Shown here in pieces: positions 18,237 through 27,739 of a DNA stretch of 64,000 nucleotides; the stretch's first letter is position 1, and every line of letters starts with the position of its first letter. This DNA comes from an uncultured Oscillospiraceae bacterium (lineage in GTDB: Bacteria > Bacillota > Clostridia > Oscillospirales > Acutalibacteraceae). The stretch is taken from assembly GCA_900555015.1 (NCBI GenBank), contig USJL01000008.1, forward strand, positions 7,811 to 71,810, given 5' to 3'. The translations under genes were made by a program, and so were the position numbers. The notes under the pieces are model-generated. The model worked only from the letters and a program-made list of their open reading frames with translations. It was not told the origin of the DNA and ran no database searches.

Positions 18237-20474
18237 TTGGCAAAAAGAAAAAAGAATACAGACAACAGTAAACCTATTAACGAAAATGTTCATATTGAGG
18301 ACGCCGGCACTATAAAAAACGAAGTTATAACAGATACTTTAACAACAAACTACATGCCCTATGCCATGAGCGTTATTTTAAGCCGTGCAATTCCTGAAAT
18401 AGACGGTTTGAAACCTTCGCACAGAAAACTATTGTACACAATGTATAATATGGGATTGCTTAAAGGCTCTACAATTAAAAGTGCAAATATTGTAGGAAGA
18501 ACAATGCAGCTTAATCCTCACGGCGACGCTTCTATTTATGATACTATGGTTCGTCTTTCAAGGGGCAACGAAACTCTTTTATATCCTTATGTTGAGTCAA
18601 AAGGTAACTTTGGTAAAGCTTATTCAAAAAATATGATGTATGCTGCTTCCCGTTATACAGAAGCAAAACTTGCACCTATTTGCCGTGAACTTTTTGATGA
18701 TATTGATAAAGATACTGTAGATTTTGTAGATAACTATGACAATACAATGAAAGAGCCAAAACTTCTTCCTGTAACATTTCCTACAATTCTTTGTAATGTT
18801 ACTACCGGTATTGCTGTAGGTATGGCTTCATCAATAGCTTCTTTTAATCTTAAAGAAGTTTGTGAAACAACAATAGCATTAATGAAAAATCCCGACCATG
18901 TCATTTCGGATACTTTAGTTGCTCCTGATTTTGTGGGCGGCGGTTTTGTGATTTATAATAAATCTGAATTAGATAAAATTTACGAAACAGGCAGAGGTTC
19001 TGTTAAGGTTCGTTCAAAATACACATATGATAAATCATATAATTGCATTGACATTACCGAAATTCCGCCTACAACAACTTCCGAAGCGATTATTGATAAA
19101 ATAATTGAACTTGTAAAAGCCAATAAAATTCGTGAAATTTCAGATATTCGAGATGAGACTGATTTAAGCGGTTTAAAAATTACCATTGATTTAAAACGCG
19201 GTACAGACCCAGATAAATTAATGACCCGTTTATATAAAATGACTCCTCTTGAAGACACTTTCTCTTGTAATTTTAATGTTTTAATTAACGGTAACCCCGG
19301 TGTCAGGGGAGTTCGTGAATTACTTAATGAATGGATTAATTTCAGACTTAATTGCGTTACAAGAAGAATTAATTTCAGTTTAAATAAGAAAAGAAAACAA
19401 CTTCATCTTTTAAAAGGTCTTTCAAAAATCTTGCTTGATATTGATAAAGCAATTAAAATTGTAAGAGAAACAGAAAGCGAAGCAGATGTTGTTCCAAATC
19501 TTATGATTGGATTCGGAATAGATGAAATTCAAGCTGAATATGTAGCTGAAATTAAACTTCGTCATTTAAACAGAGAGTATATTTTAAAACGTATTGCCGA
19601 TATTGAAAGCTTGGAAAATGAAATTGCCGAGCTTGAACAAACCGTTTCAAGTGAAACTAAAAAGAAAAAAATTATTATTGCCGAGCTTGATGCGGTAGTT
19701 AAAAAATATGATAACGGCAGAAAATCTCAGGTTTTATATGATTTACCTGATGAAGAAGAAGAACTTAATGCAGAGGTTCCCGATTATCCGGTAACTGTAT
19801 TTATTTCTAAGGAAGGTTACGTTAAAAAAATTAAAACTGCCAATTTGAGAATGAGCGGTGAACAAAAAGTTAAGGAAGGCGATAAAATTGTTGCTGAAAT
19901 AGAATGCTCAAATAAGGATGAACTTATGGCATTTACTAATAAGCAACAGGTTTATAAGGCAAAACTTGATGATTTTATTGACACAAAAGCCTCTGTTTTG
20001 GGTGAATATATTCCTGCTAAACTTTCAATGGATGAAGGAGAAGAGGCAGTTTATATTACCGTATTTAACAGTTATAAGGGTTATATGATTTTTGTTTTTG
20101 AAAACGGAAAACTTGCAAAAGTAGATATGTCTGCTTACGAAACAAAAACAAACAGGAAAAAGCTTATTAATGCTTACAGTGATAAGTCGGTTCTTGCATC
20201 TGCTTTGTATTTGCAAGAAGATACTGACATAGTTTTGTGTGCTGAAAACGGACGGCAATTATTGGTTAACACAGCCACAATTATGCCTAAAACAACTAAA
20301 AACACTCAAGGCGTTCAAGTTTTAAAACTTAAAAAGAAGAACGATAAAGTTTCTTCCGTTCATATTTACAGTGAAGGCGAGTTTGAAAAAGAATGGCGTT
20401 TTAGGGCAAAAAATTTGCCGGCTGCAGGTGCATTGCCTTCTGCCAATGATGTTGGTGAGCAGTTAACGTTTTAA
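18237..20474 (+). CDS. Divergent type IIA topoisomerase cleavage subunit (GyrA/ParC-like)
   Basis: This subunit carries the DNA cleavage tyrosine. The core begins MPYAMSVILSRAIPEIDGLKPSHRKLLY, as written in two parts: MPYAMSVILSRAIPE and GLKPSHRKLLY. The active Tyr is Tyr140 in SRYTEAKL. The residue matching the quinolone Ser83 of E. coli GyrA is Ala98 (PHGDASIYD), while the Asp87 match is retained. The C-terminal third has beta-propeller-like repeats (VTVFISKEGYVKKI, GYMIFVFENGKLAKV, DIVLCAENGRQLLV) but no GyrA box, so it resembles topoisomerase IV more than gyrase. The 745-aa protein starts with TTG at 18237 after AAGGAGG. Confidence 0.85.
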   Translation: MAKRKKNTDNSKPINENVHIEDAGTIKNEVITDTLTTNYMPYAMSVILSRAIPEIDGLKPSHRKLLYTMYNMGLLKGSTIKSANIVGRTMQLNPHGDASIYDTMVRLSRGNETLLYPYVESKGNFGKAYSKNMMYAASRYTEAKLAPICRELFDDIDKDTVDFVDNYDNTMKEPKLLPVTFPTILCNVTTGIAVGMASSIASFNLKEVCETTIALMKNPDHVISDTLVAPDFVGGGFVIYNKSELDKIYETGRGSVKVRSKYTYDKSYNCIDITEIPPTTTSEAIIDKIIELVKANKIREISDIRDETDLSGLKITIDLKRGTDPDKLMTRLYKMTPLEDTFSCNFNVLINGNPGVRGVRELLNEWINFRLNCVTRRINFSLNKKRKQLHLLKGLSKILLDIDKAIKIVRETESEADVVPNLMIGFGIDEIQAEYVAEIKLRHLNREYILKRIADIESLENEIAELEQTVSSETKKKKIIIAELDAVVKKYDNGRKSQVLYDLPDEEEELNAEVPDYPVTVFISKEGYVKKIKTANLRMSGEQKVKEGDKIVAEIECSNKDELMAFTNKQQVYKAKLDDFIDTKASVLGEYIPAKLSMDEGEEAVYITVFNSYKGYMIFVFENGKLAKVDMSAYETKTNRKKLINAYSDKSVLASALYLQEDTDIVLCAENGRQLLVNTATIMPKTTKNTQGVQVLKLKKKNDKVSSVHIYSEGEFEKEWRFRAKNLPAAGALPSANDVGEQLTF

Positions 20475-20510
20475 ACATATACTTTAAATTTTTATAAAAT
20501 AAAAAAACTC

Positions 20511-20539
20511 TTGCATATTATATCTTCTTATGATATAAT
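20511..20539 (+). promoter_or_regulatory. Promoter of secG
   Basis: TTGCAT, 17-nt spacer, TATAAT, with an extended TGA before the -10. Confidence 0.85.
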
Positions 20540-20574
20540 CCATTAGTATTAAATTTTCTTTGGAGGATTTTCAG

Positions 20575-20826
20575 ATGCTTTGGTATCATTATGTATTTGG
20601 CGCAATCCTTATTGTCGCTTCAATTATTATTACAGCCGTAGTTTTAATGCAGGAAGGCAGATCACAAAACCTTTCAGGTGCAATCGCAGGCGGTGCCGAT
20701 ACTTTTCTCGGAAAGTCTAAAGCACGCACAATAGAAGCAAAACTTGAAAAAGTCACAAAATGGTTAATCATTGCTTTCTTTGTTATTGTGCTTGCTGCAT
20801 TTTTGGTTTTCCTTTTTGTAAAATAA
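20575..20826 (+). CDS. secG: Preprotein translocase subunit SecG
   Basis: SecG is the small, non-essential subunit of the SecYEG channel and helps SecA-driven export. The 83-aa protein has two membrane helices (residues of about 6-27 and 61-82) separated by the family loop LMQEGRSQNLSGAIAGGADTF, here cited as EGRSQNLSGAIAGG. ATG 20575 is preferred to an upstream in-frame start because TGGAGGA lies 7 nt before it. It is a monocistronic unit with its own promoter and terminator. Confidence 0.95.
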   Translation: MLWYHYVFGAILIVASIIITAVVLMQEGRSQNLSGAIAGGADTFLGKSKARTIEAKLEKVTKWLIIAFFVIVLAAFLVFLFVK

Positions 20827-20833
20827 AAAAGGC

Positions 20834-20867
20834 AAATAACCTTGCGCTATGCAAGGTTATTTTTTTT
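20834..20867 (+). terminator. Terminator of secG
   Basis: A 12-bp stem (AAATAACCTTGC with GCAAGGTTATTT), a 5-nt loop and a T-run. The ribosome binding site of the next gene follows at once. Confidence 0.92.
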
Positions 20868-20876
20868 GGAGTAATA

Positions 20877-21758
20877 ATGAATTATATTATATTTGATTTA
20901 GAATGGAATAACGCCTATAATTACAAAACTAAAAAAGGAATGAATGAAATTATTGAAATCGGCGCTGTTAAGTTAGACCGACATTTCAATGTTATTGATA
21001 CTTTTAAACAGCTTATTTATCCTAAGTTGTCTAAAAAACTTTCTTCTCGTTTTAAAAATTTAACTCATATTACTGTTGAAGAAATTAAAGAAAACGGCAT
21101 TCCTTTTGAACAGGCGATTAACGATTTTTCAAGATGGGCTGATAAAGAAAACAGTATTTATATGAGTTGGTCAAACAGCGACTTATACGTTTTAATAGAT
21201 AACTTTAAACATTTTTTCGGCAAAACTTCCATTGATTTTATAAAAAAATATGTTGACGTTCAAAAATTTTGCCAACGTAATATAAAATCAGAAAATTCAA
21301 ACCAAATCAGTTTAAGCAACTGCGCCGAAATTATGAATATTTCAGTTGATAATGAAAATTTACACCGTGCTCTTGAAGACTGTTATTTGGCAGCAAAATG
21401 TTTTGAAAAATCTTACAATGAATCGGATTTAAAAAATTATATAGTTAATTGTGATAAAGAATTTTTTGAGCGCTTGGTATATAAGCCGTTTAACATAACC
21501 CAAAGAAAATATGGCGATTTTAATGTTGATAACGTTAAATTTAACTGTCCTATTTGCAATTCACAGCTTTTAAATGTTACAGAATATGAATATAAGTACA
21601 ATGCTTTTAAAAATTTAAGCGAATGTAAAGAATGTAATAAAAAATTTTGGGTTCTTTTCAGAGCAAAAAAGACTTATGACGGCATTGAAATTCATGAAAA
21701 AATAACACCTGTGAGCAAAAAACGTATTAATAAAATAAATAAAACAGTAAATAAATAA
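20877..21758 (+). CDS. DEDDh 3'-5' exonuclease with a C-terminal zinc-ribbon-like motif
   Basis: The first 180 residues form a DEDDh exonuclease: FDLEWN (Asp and Glu), a middle Asp near SNSDLYVL and HRALEDCYLA (His and Asp). This is the fold of the proofreading subunit and of KapD, a Bacillus exonuclease tied to sporulation control. After about residue 215 there are paired cysteines, CPICNSQ and CKECNKKF, that probably bind zinc. The 293-aa protein starts at ATG 20877 after TTTGGAGT. It seems to lie alone between secG and the penicillin-binding protein gene. Its RNA or DNA target is unknown. Confidence 0.85.
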   Translation: MNYIIFDLEWNNAYNYKTKKGMNEIIEIGAVKLDRHFNVIDTFKQLIYPKLSKKLSSRFKNLTHITVEEIKENGIPFEQAINDFSRWADKENSIYMSWSNSDLYVLIDNFKHFFGKTSIDFIKKYVDVQKFCQRNIKSENSNQISLSNCAEIMNISVDNENLHRALEDCYLAAKCFEKSYNESDLKNYIVNCDKEFFERLVYKPFNITQRKYGDFNVDNVKFNCPICNSQLLNVTEYEYKYNAFKNLSECKECNKKFWVLFRAKKTYDGIEIHEKITPVSKKRINKINKTVNK

Positions 21759-21787
21759 TGCAAATTATTAATTTTTATAAAATATTC

Positions 21788-21816
21788 TTTATTTAATTTT
21801 ATTTATATAGTATAAT
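21788..21816 (+). promoter_or_regulatory. Possible promoter of the PBP gene
   Basis: TATAAT at 21811-21816 is clear; the -35 (TTTATT, 17 nt upstream) is weak. Confidence 0.45.
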
Positions 21817-21853
21817 ATCCGGTGTAAACTACTTGTTTAGGAGGTATGAACAT

Positions 21854-24223
21854 ATGGCAAACAAAGATTATGATGATTTGTTAGAATCCTTTATGAATAA
21901 TTCCGCCAAAGTTTATAACGAAGACAAGAAAAATTTAAATAAATCAAACGATGTGCCAACTGCGTACAGCAAAGCCGGCGAAAAGAAAAATACCCCTGTA
22001 AAAAGAGGCAGAGATATTGAAAAAGAAATTGCCGACAAAAAGAAAAATTCGGCTAAAAACAAACCTAAAAAGCAAAAAGCTTCAACCGGTTCCAAAATCG
22101 GCAAAGTTCTTTTGGGTATTCTTTTGGTGTGTGTTGTTGTTGGCGTTGTGTGTTTTTCAGTAATTTCAATTTACGGCTACAGCGTTGTTCACGGCGATCC
22201 TGTTTTTAATCTTACAGAAGAAAAGTACAGTCAAAATCAAACTTCGTTTATTTACGGAACAGATTCAGACGGTAATGATGTTGAAATTACACGTCTTCAC
22301 GGCGAAGAAAACCGAATTTGGGTTAATCTGTCTGATATGAACGAATATATGCCAAAAGCATTTATAGCAGCTGAAGACCAACGATTTGACAGGCACCACG
22401 GCGTTGACTGGACAAGACTTGTTGGCATCATCGTTAAGCGTTCCAATAGGGGACAGGGCGGTTCAACTATTACTCAACAGCTAATTAAAAATTTAACCGA
22501 TGAAAATGATGTTACCCTTGTTCGTAAATTTAATGAAATACTTTCAGCTTTAAATATTGAAAAAAATTATTCTAAAAACGAAATTATAGAAGCATATTTA
22601 AATACTATTTATCTTTCAAGCGGCTGTTACGGCGTTAAAACAGCATCTGAAAAGTATTTTGGCAAAAATGTTTCAGATTTAAATATTGCCGAATGCGCTT
22701 GCATCGCTGCAATTACGCAGTTTCCAAGTCAATATGACCCATTAAGACATCCGGAAAAAAATAAAAAACGCCAAACTTGGATTTTAGGTCAAATGCTTAA
22801 ACAGGGTTATATTTCCCAAGAACAGTACGATGAAGCCATTAATTATGAAATGGTATTTACCAACAGCGAAAATTACCAGGGAAGTCAGGTTTCAGGTGAA
22901 GAAAGCAGCGTAAACGATAATATTATTGAAAATTATTATGTTGACTGTGTTATTAAAACTGTTCTTGAAGATTTGCAAAAAATGGGCTATACCGAAAAGA
23001 AAGCAAAATCATTGCTTTACGGCGGTGGCTTAAAAGTTTATACGGCTATTGATTTTGACGTTCAGGAAGCATTGGAAGATGTTTATGAAAATTATCGTAA
23101 AATGCCTGATGAATCGGTTCAGGGTGCGATGGTTGTAATGAACTATGAAGGTAGGATTTTGGGACTTGTAGGCGGCACCGGCGAATATGACGGTACATTG
23201 GGACTTAACCGAGCAATCCAATCAAAAAGGCAGCCCGGTTCAACTATTAAGCCTCTTTCAGTTTACGGTCCGGCTATTGAAAAAAGCTTAACTGACGATA
23301 ACTGTAATATTTATTGGTCAACCTTGTTGCCGGATAAACCGCTTAAAAAAGTTAACGGTAAAATGTGGCCTACAAACCAAGGCGGTTCCTATTCAGGTAA
23401 TAATGTTACTTTACAATATGGTCTTTCTAAATCATTAAATACAATTTCAGCTCAAACATTAGATATTATCGGTGTCGACTATTCATTTGATTTTATAACG
23501 GAAAGATTTCATATTTCTACTTTGGATTCTGTCAGGGACTGCGATTACGCACCAATGGCAACAGGTTCTGTTACAAACGGTGTTATTCCACTTGAAATGA
23601 CTGCCGCATTTGCTGCATTCGGTAACGGCGGTCAGTATTATGCACCGTATTGTTATTACAAAATTGAGGACAGTTTGGGTAATGTTATTATTCAAACAGA
23701 TGCAGAGGCAACAAAAGAGCAAGCATTAACCGAAGGTTCAGCTTGGGTAATGAACAAAATGCTTCAAACGGTTATGACAAGCGGTACAGGTACTTCTTAC
23801 CGACTTTCAGGCATTGAATGCTTTGGTAAAACCGGTACAACTACTGACGATAAAGACCGTTGGTTTGTTGGCGGCACTCCCGAATATGTTGCTGCTGTTT
23901 GGTACGGATACGACCAACCTAAAGAAATTGTTTATCGTTTATCTGCAAACCCGTCAGGAACTATTTGGAAAACTGTTATGTCTGAAATTTATGATAAAAA
24001 AGGCACTAATAAAAAATCTTTCCCGGAATTTGACGGTATTGTTCAAAAATCTTATGATTCTTCAAACGGAAAGCTTGCCCGCTATTCCTCAGGTAACAGC
24101 GGTTGGTATGATGTAAATAATCTTCCCGGCTATTCGTCAAACTCTTATTCCGAAACTAAAGGTTCCAATACAAAAGAATCCGAAAATTCCAACACAGCTG
24201 AAACAACTGCTTCTAATGAATAA
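21854..24223 (+). CDS. Class A penicillin-binding protein (PBP1A-like)
   Basis: This bifunctional enzyme polymerises glycan strands and crosslinks peptides in the cell wall. A long basic cytoplasmic tail (residues 1-84) precedes one membrane helix (about 85-110). The GT51 glycosyltransferase domain has AAEDQRFDRHHG, the GQGGSTITQQLIKN motif and the EAYLN motif. The transpeptidase has SxxK in QPGSTIKP, SxN in KSLN and KTG in FGKTGTT. A Ser/Asn/Thr-rich tail ends the 789-aa protein. The ATG 21854 follows TAGGAGG; the ATG at 21846 is out of frame. A hairpin follows the stop. Confidence 0.95.
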   Translation: MANKDYDDLLESFMNNSAKVYNEDKKNLNKSNDVPTAYSKAGEKKNTPVKRGRDIEKEIADKKKNSAKNKPKKQKASTGSKIGKVLLGILLVCVVVGVVCFSVISIYGYSVVHGDPVFNLTEEKYSQNQTSFIYGTDSDGNDVEITRLHGEENRIWVNLSDMNEYMPKAFIAAEDQRFDRHHGVDWTRLVGIIVKRSNRGQGGSTITQQLIKNLTDENDVTLVRKFNEILSALNIEKNYSKNEIIEAYLNTIYLSSGCYGVKTASEKYFGKNVSDLNIAECACIAAITQFPSQYDPLRHPEKNKKRQTWILGQMLKQGYISQEQYDEAINYEMVFTNSENYQGSQVSGEESSVNDNIIENYYVDCVIKTVLEDLQKMGYTEKKAKSLLYGGGLKVYTAIDFDVQEALEDVYENYRKMPDESVQGAMVVMNYEGRILGLVGGTGEYDGTLGLNRAIQSKRQPGSTIKPLSVYGPAIEKSLTDDNCNIYWSTLLPDKPLKKVNGKMWPTNQGGSYSGNNVTLQYGLSKSLNTISAQTLDIIGVDYSFDFITERFHISTLDSVRDCDYAPMATGSVTNGVIPLEMTAAFAAFGNGGQYYAPYCYYKIEDSLGNVIIQTDAEATKEQALTEGSAWVMNKMLQTVMTSGTGTSYRLSGIECFGKTGTTTDDKDRWFVGGTPEYVAAVWYGYDQPKEIVYRLSANPSGTIWKTVMSEIYDKKGTNKKSFPEFDGIVQKSYDSSNGKLARYSSGNSGWYDVNNLPGYSSNSYSETKGSNTKESENSNTAETTASNE

Positions 24224-24260
24224 ATTAAAAAGGGCATCATTTACAGATGCCCTTAATTTA
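24221..24260 (+). terminator. Hairpin after the PBP gene
   Basis: AGGGCATC (24231-24238) pairs with GATGCCCT (24246-24253), and flanking TAAATT/AATTTA can extend the stem. There is no long T-run, so termination may be partial and leave some readthrough into ruvX. Confidence 0.6.
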
Positions 24261-24270
24261 TAGGTGATAT

Positions 24271-24687
24271 ATGAAAATAATGTCTGTTGATTACGGTGAT
24301 TCAAGAACCGGTATTGCTTTTTGTGATAAAAATGAAACACTTGCTTTTCCTTTTACAGTTGTAAACGAAAAATATTTACCGAAATTAATAAATAAATTAG
24401 TCGAAATTGTTAATTCGGAAAAACCTGAAAAAATTGTTATCGGTCTTCCGAGAAATATGGACGGTTCGTACGGCTATCGCTGTGATGCATGTAAAGAGCT
24501 TGGAAACGAATTGGCTAATTTTGTTAAGATTCCTATTGATTATCAAGATGAACGTTTAACAACAGTCATTGCACACAACGTGCTTTCAGCGAATAATGTT
24601 AAAGGTAAGAAAAGAAAAGAAAATGTAGATGCTGTTTCTGCCGTAATGATTTTACAGTCATATATTGATAAGAATAAATCTTTGTAA
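24271..24687 (+). CDS. ruvX: Holliday junction resolvase-like RuvX/YqgF
   Basis: YqgF-family proteins have an RNase H-like fold and act in pre-16S rRNA 5'-end processing in E. coli; a Holliday-junction role has also been proposed. The first catalytic Asp lies in SVDYGDSRTGIA, a Glu/Gly region IVIGLPRNMDGS follows, and DYQDERLTTVIA and RKENVDAVSAVMIL carry the remaining acidic residues. The length of 138 aa is standard. The ATG follows AGGTGA closely. It lies ahead of the M50 protease gene with a 27-nt gap. Confidence 0.9.
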   Translation: MKIMSVDYGDSRTGIAFCDKNETLAFPFTVVNEKYLPKLINKLVEIVNSEKPEKIVIGLPRNMDGSYGYRCDACKELGNELANFVKIPIDYQDERLTTVIAHNVLSANNVKGKKRKENVDAVSAVMILQSYIDKNKSL

Positions 24688-24714
24688 AACAACGTATTAT
24701 TTTACGGTGATTTT

Positions 24715-25242
24715 TTGATTTTCTCTGTTAAGCAAACAAAAATAATTATAGATTATTCTTTTTTTCTTTTATTGTCGTTTGCTGTTTTTTACGGATATAA
24801 AAACGCTGTAATGATAATATTGTTTTCATGTTTACATGAATTAGGCCATTTAACCGCATTATTGCTATTTAACGCTAAGCCAAATTATATTAAGCTGTCA
24901 TTTTACGGAATTTCATTAAATTATTGTAATAAACTTGGCAGAATTAAAGAGTTAATTGTTATACTTTGCGGTCCCGCAGTTAATTTATTACTTTATTTGA
25001 TTTTAAAAGATGAAATTAATTTGTTTCTTTTTATAATTAATATGTATCCGGTGCTTCCGCTTGACGGCGGCAGAGCATTAAATACCGTTTTTCAGAATAA
25101 TGGGAAATTTATTTCGTTATTCTTTTTAGTGTTGCTTATTGGGTTATCACTGTATTTATTGGTAATTTATAAAATTTGGTCACTGATTTTAATAGTTATT
25201 TATTTACTGATTTTTAATATAAAACAAATGAGGTTCATATGA
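24715..25242 (+). CDS. Small M50-family intramembrane metalloprotease (SpoIVFB-like)
   Basis: This is a site-2-protease-type membrane zinc protease. HELGH (near residue 42) supplies the zinc ligands and the general base, and LPLDGGRA near residue 118 gives the third ligand (Asp). About five hydrophobic segments are seen. It has 175 aa and no CBS domain, whereas Bacillus SpoIVFB is larger and carries one. The clostridial neighbourhood (before the TIGR03960 radical SAM gene) is where SpoIVFB-like genes are often found. The TTG start at 24715 follows ACGGTGA. Processing of sigma-K is the likely role but is not proven. It is coupled to the next gene by an ATGA overlap. Confidence 0.82.
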   Translation: MIFSVKQTKIIIDYSFFLLLSFAVFYGYKNAVMIILFSCLHELGHLTALLLFNAKPNYIKLSFYGISLNYCNKLGRIKELIVILCGPAVNLLLYLILKDEINLFLFIINMYPVLPLDGGRALNTVFQNNGKFISLFFLVLLIGLSLYLLVIYKIWSLILIVIYLLIFNIKQMRFI

Positions 25243-27080
25243 AAAAGAATGTTGAAAAAATACTTCAATATGTGCAAAAGCCAGCACGTTATGTTGGAGG
25301 GGAATTAAACAGCGTACAAAAGGATTTAAATAAAATCAGCTTAAGATATGCTTTTTGCTTTCCGGATTTATATGAAATAGGAATGAGTCATCTTGGAATG
25401 AAAATAATTTATTCTCTTGTTAATGACAGAGATGATTCTTGGTGTGAACGTGTTTTTGCTCCTGATTTAGATATGGAAGAGCAAATGCGAAAAAATAATA
25501 TTCCTTTATTTGCACTTGAAAGCGGAGATTATATTAAAGATTTTGATATAATCGGTTTCACGCTTATGTATGAACTTTCTTATACAAACGTGCTGAATAT
25601 GCTTGACTTAGCTCAAATACCTCTCAAATCCAAAGACAGAACGGATTTAACGCCTATAATTTGTTGCGGCGGACCTTGTGCCTGTAATCCAGAGCCGATT
25701 GTTGATTTTATGGATATCGTTTTTTTAGGCGATGGGGAAGAATCAACCGTTCAGGTGCTTGATTTATTAAAAAAATGCATAGAAGAAGAAAAAAGCAAAA
25801 AAGAATTTTTACTTTTGGCAAAAGACATCAAAGGCGTTTACGTTCCTTCGTTTTATGAAGACAGCTATAACGAAGACGGTACATTAAAAGAATTGAAACC
25901 GTTAAATAACGCACCTGCTAAAGTCAAAAAATCCGTTGTTTCGGATATGAATAAATGTTTTTATCCAAAAAGTTTTGTTGTTCCGTTTATAAGCATTGTT
26001 CACGACAGAGCGGTGGAAGAAATATTTCGCGGCTGCATTAGAGGCTGTCGTTTTTGTCAGGCAGGCTTTATATACAGACCCATTCGTGAAAAATCTGTTG
26101 AAACTATAAACAAACAGGCAAAAACGTTAATTGATTCAACAGGCTATGATGAGTTATCATTGTGTTCTCTTTCTACTTCCGACCACAGTAACGTTAATGA
26201 AATGTTAACGTCGCTCATTGATTGGACAGTTAAAGATAAAATTAATTTATCATTACCGTCATTGCGTGTTGATAATTTTTCCGATGAACTGGCAGATAAA
26301 CTTAATAAAGTTCGTAAAAGCGGGTTAACATTTGCTCCTGAAGCAGGCACACAGCGTTTGCGTGATGTAATTAATAAAAATGTAACCGAGGAAGAAGTTT
26401 TACGCACTTGCACAAAAGCATTTGATAACGGTTGGACTTCTGTTAAACTTTATTTTATGATGGGATTGCCTACGGAAACCATGGAAGATATTGAAGGCAT
26501 CGCCGATTTGGGAATGAAAGTAATTCATGCTTTTTATAATAATCCGCAAAGGCAAAAAGGAAGCGGTGTGCAAGTTTCTATAAGCTGTGCGTCATTTATT
26601 CCAAAACCTTTTACACCGTTTCAGTGGGAACCTGAAGACTCAATGGAAAATCTTCAGGCTAAACAAGCACATTTGCTGGAGTCAATTCCAACGAAAAAAA
26701 TTAAAGTGTCTTATCATCAAACACCTACTTCTTTACTTGAAGGTGTTCTTGCCCGTGGCGACAGACGGCTTAACAACGTTATTTATGATGCTTGGAAATT
26801 AGGATGTAAATTCGATTCATGGGATGACAGATTTGATTTTAACGCTTGGACAAAGGCTTTTAAATTAAACGGCATCGACCCATTTTTCTATACTAAAAGA
26901 AAAAGACCTTTTGATGAAATATTACCTTGGGATCACCTTGATTACGGCGTTTCAAGAAAATTTCTTGAAAATGAAAATAAAAAAGCGCATGAAAATAAAA
27001 CGACGCCTCATTGTCGCATAAAATGTGCCGGTTGCGGAGCTAATATGATTAACGGGGGTAACTGTGATGCGAGAGGTTAG
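25239..27080 (+). CDS. Radical SAM protein, TIGR03960 family
   Basis: A 613-aa B12-binding-like/radical SAM protein. The Cys motif is in EEIFRGCIRGCRFCQAGF (CxxxCxxC near residue 267), preceded by an N-terminal domain with YEIGMSHLGMKIIY and a GGPCACNPEP segment. The C-terminal end has clustered cysteines in CRIKCAGCGAN. The family nearly always sits next to the DUF2344 gene, as here, where the two overlap by 14 nt. The reaction is not established; an RNA or ribosome-linked role is often guessed from context. It starts at an ATGA overlap with the protease gene. Confidence 0.88.
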   Translation: MKKNVEKILQYVQKPARYVGGELNSVQKDLNKISLRYAFCFPDLYEIGMSHLGMKIIYSLVNDRDDSWCERVFAPDLDMEEQMRKNNIPLFALESGDYIKDFDIIGFTLMYELSYTNVLNMLDLAQIPLKSKDRTDLTPIICCGGPCACNPEPIVDFMDIVFLGDGEESTVQVLDLLKKCIEEEKSKKEFLLLAKDIKGVYVPSFYEDSYNEDGTLKELKPLNNAPAKVKKSVVSDMNKCFYPKSFVVPFISIVHDRAVEEIFRGCIRGCRFCQAGFIYRPIREKSVETINKQAKTLIDSTGYDELSLCSLSTSDHSNVNEMLTSLIDWTVKDKINLSLPSLRVDNFSDELADKLNKVRKSGLTFAPEAGTQRLRDVINKNVTEEEVLRTCTKAFDNGWTSVKLYFMMGLPTETMEDIEGIADLGMKVIHAFYNNPQRQKGSGVQVSISCASFIPKPFTPFQWEPEDSMENLQAKQAHLLESIPTKKIKVSYHQTPTSLLEGVLARGDRRLNNVIYDAWKLGCKFDSWDDRFDFNAWTKAFKLNGIDPFFYTKRKRPFDEILPWDHLDYGVSRKFLENENKKAHENKTTPHCRIKCAGCGANMINGGNCDARG

Positions 27081-27732
27081 ATTAAAATTTTCTAAAACTG
27101 ACAGATGTAAATACATAAGTCATCTTGATATTAACAGATGTATGTCTCGTGCATTAACAAGGGCTCAAATTCCATTATGGTATACAGAAGGATTTAATCC
27201 ACATCCATATATGTGCTTTTCTTTGCCTCTTCCGTTAGGCGTTGAAAGCCTAAATGAAAGTATGGATATACGAATCACTGCCGATATTTCAAATGAAGAA
27301 ATTAAGTCTAAAATGAATAATGTTTTACCCACCGGAATACGTATTTTAGATGTTTATGACGATTTCAGACCCGATAAAGATATAGCTTACGCAGATTACG
27401 TTATAAAAATACAATTTAAAGATAATAAAAATGCTTTTGAAAAAATCGCTTCTGTTCTTAACGGCGATGAAATTACAGCAGTAAAAAAAGCTAAAAAGGG
27501 TAAAAGAAAAGTTTTTAAAGAAGTTAATATAAAACCGCTAATTTACAGCAGTAACGCATCAATAAGAAACGATGAAATAGTACTTAATTTGAGGCTTTGT
27601 GCAGGTATTGAAAAAAATCTTAATCCATGCTTGTTATTTGATACAATAATTAAATTGATAGATATGGATTATGAATGGAAAAGTATTTCAAAAATTTCTT
27701 TGTTAGATAAGGATTTTAAGAAATTTAAGTAA
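27067..27732 (+). CDS. DUF2344 protein (TIGR03936 family)
   Basis: A 221-aa partner of the radical SAM protein, beginning REVRLKFSKTDRCKYISHLD with family blocks TEGFNPHP and FSLPLPLGVES. In some lineages the two proteins are fused. Its function is unknown. ATG 27067 is used because GGGGG at 27054-27058 gives good spacing, and GTG 27064 immediately precedes it. In many Clostridia ribonuclease G and rplU/rpmA follow, but here rplS with its own promoter comes next. Confidence 0.85.
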   Translation: MREVRLKFSKTDRCKYISHLDINRCMSRALTRAQIPLWYTEGFNPHPYMCFSLPLPLGVESLNESMDIRITADISNEEIKSKMNNVLPTGIRILDVYDDFRPDKDIAYADYVIKIQFKDNKNAFEKIASVLNGDEITAVKKAKKGKRKVFKEVNIKPLIYSSNASIRNDEIVLNLRLCAGIEKNLNPCLLFDTIIKLIDMDYEWKSISKISLLDKDFKKFK

Positions 27733-27739
27733 AAAACAC

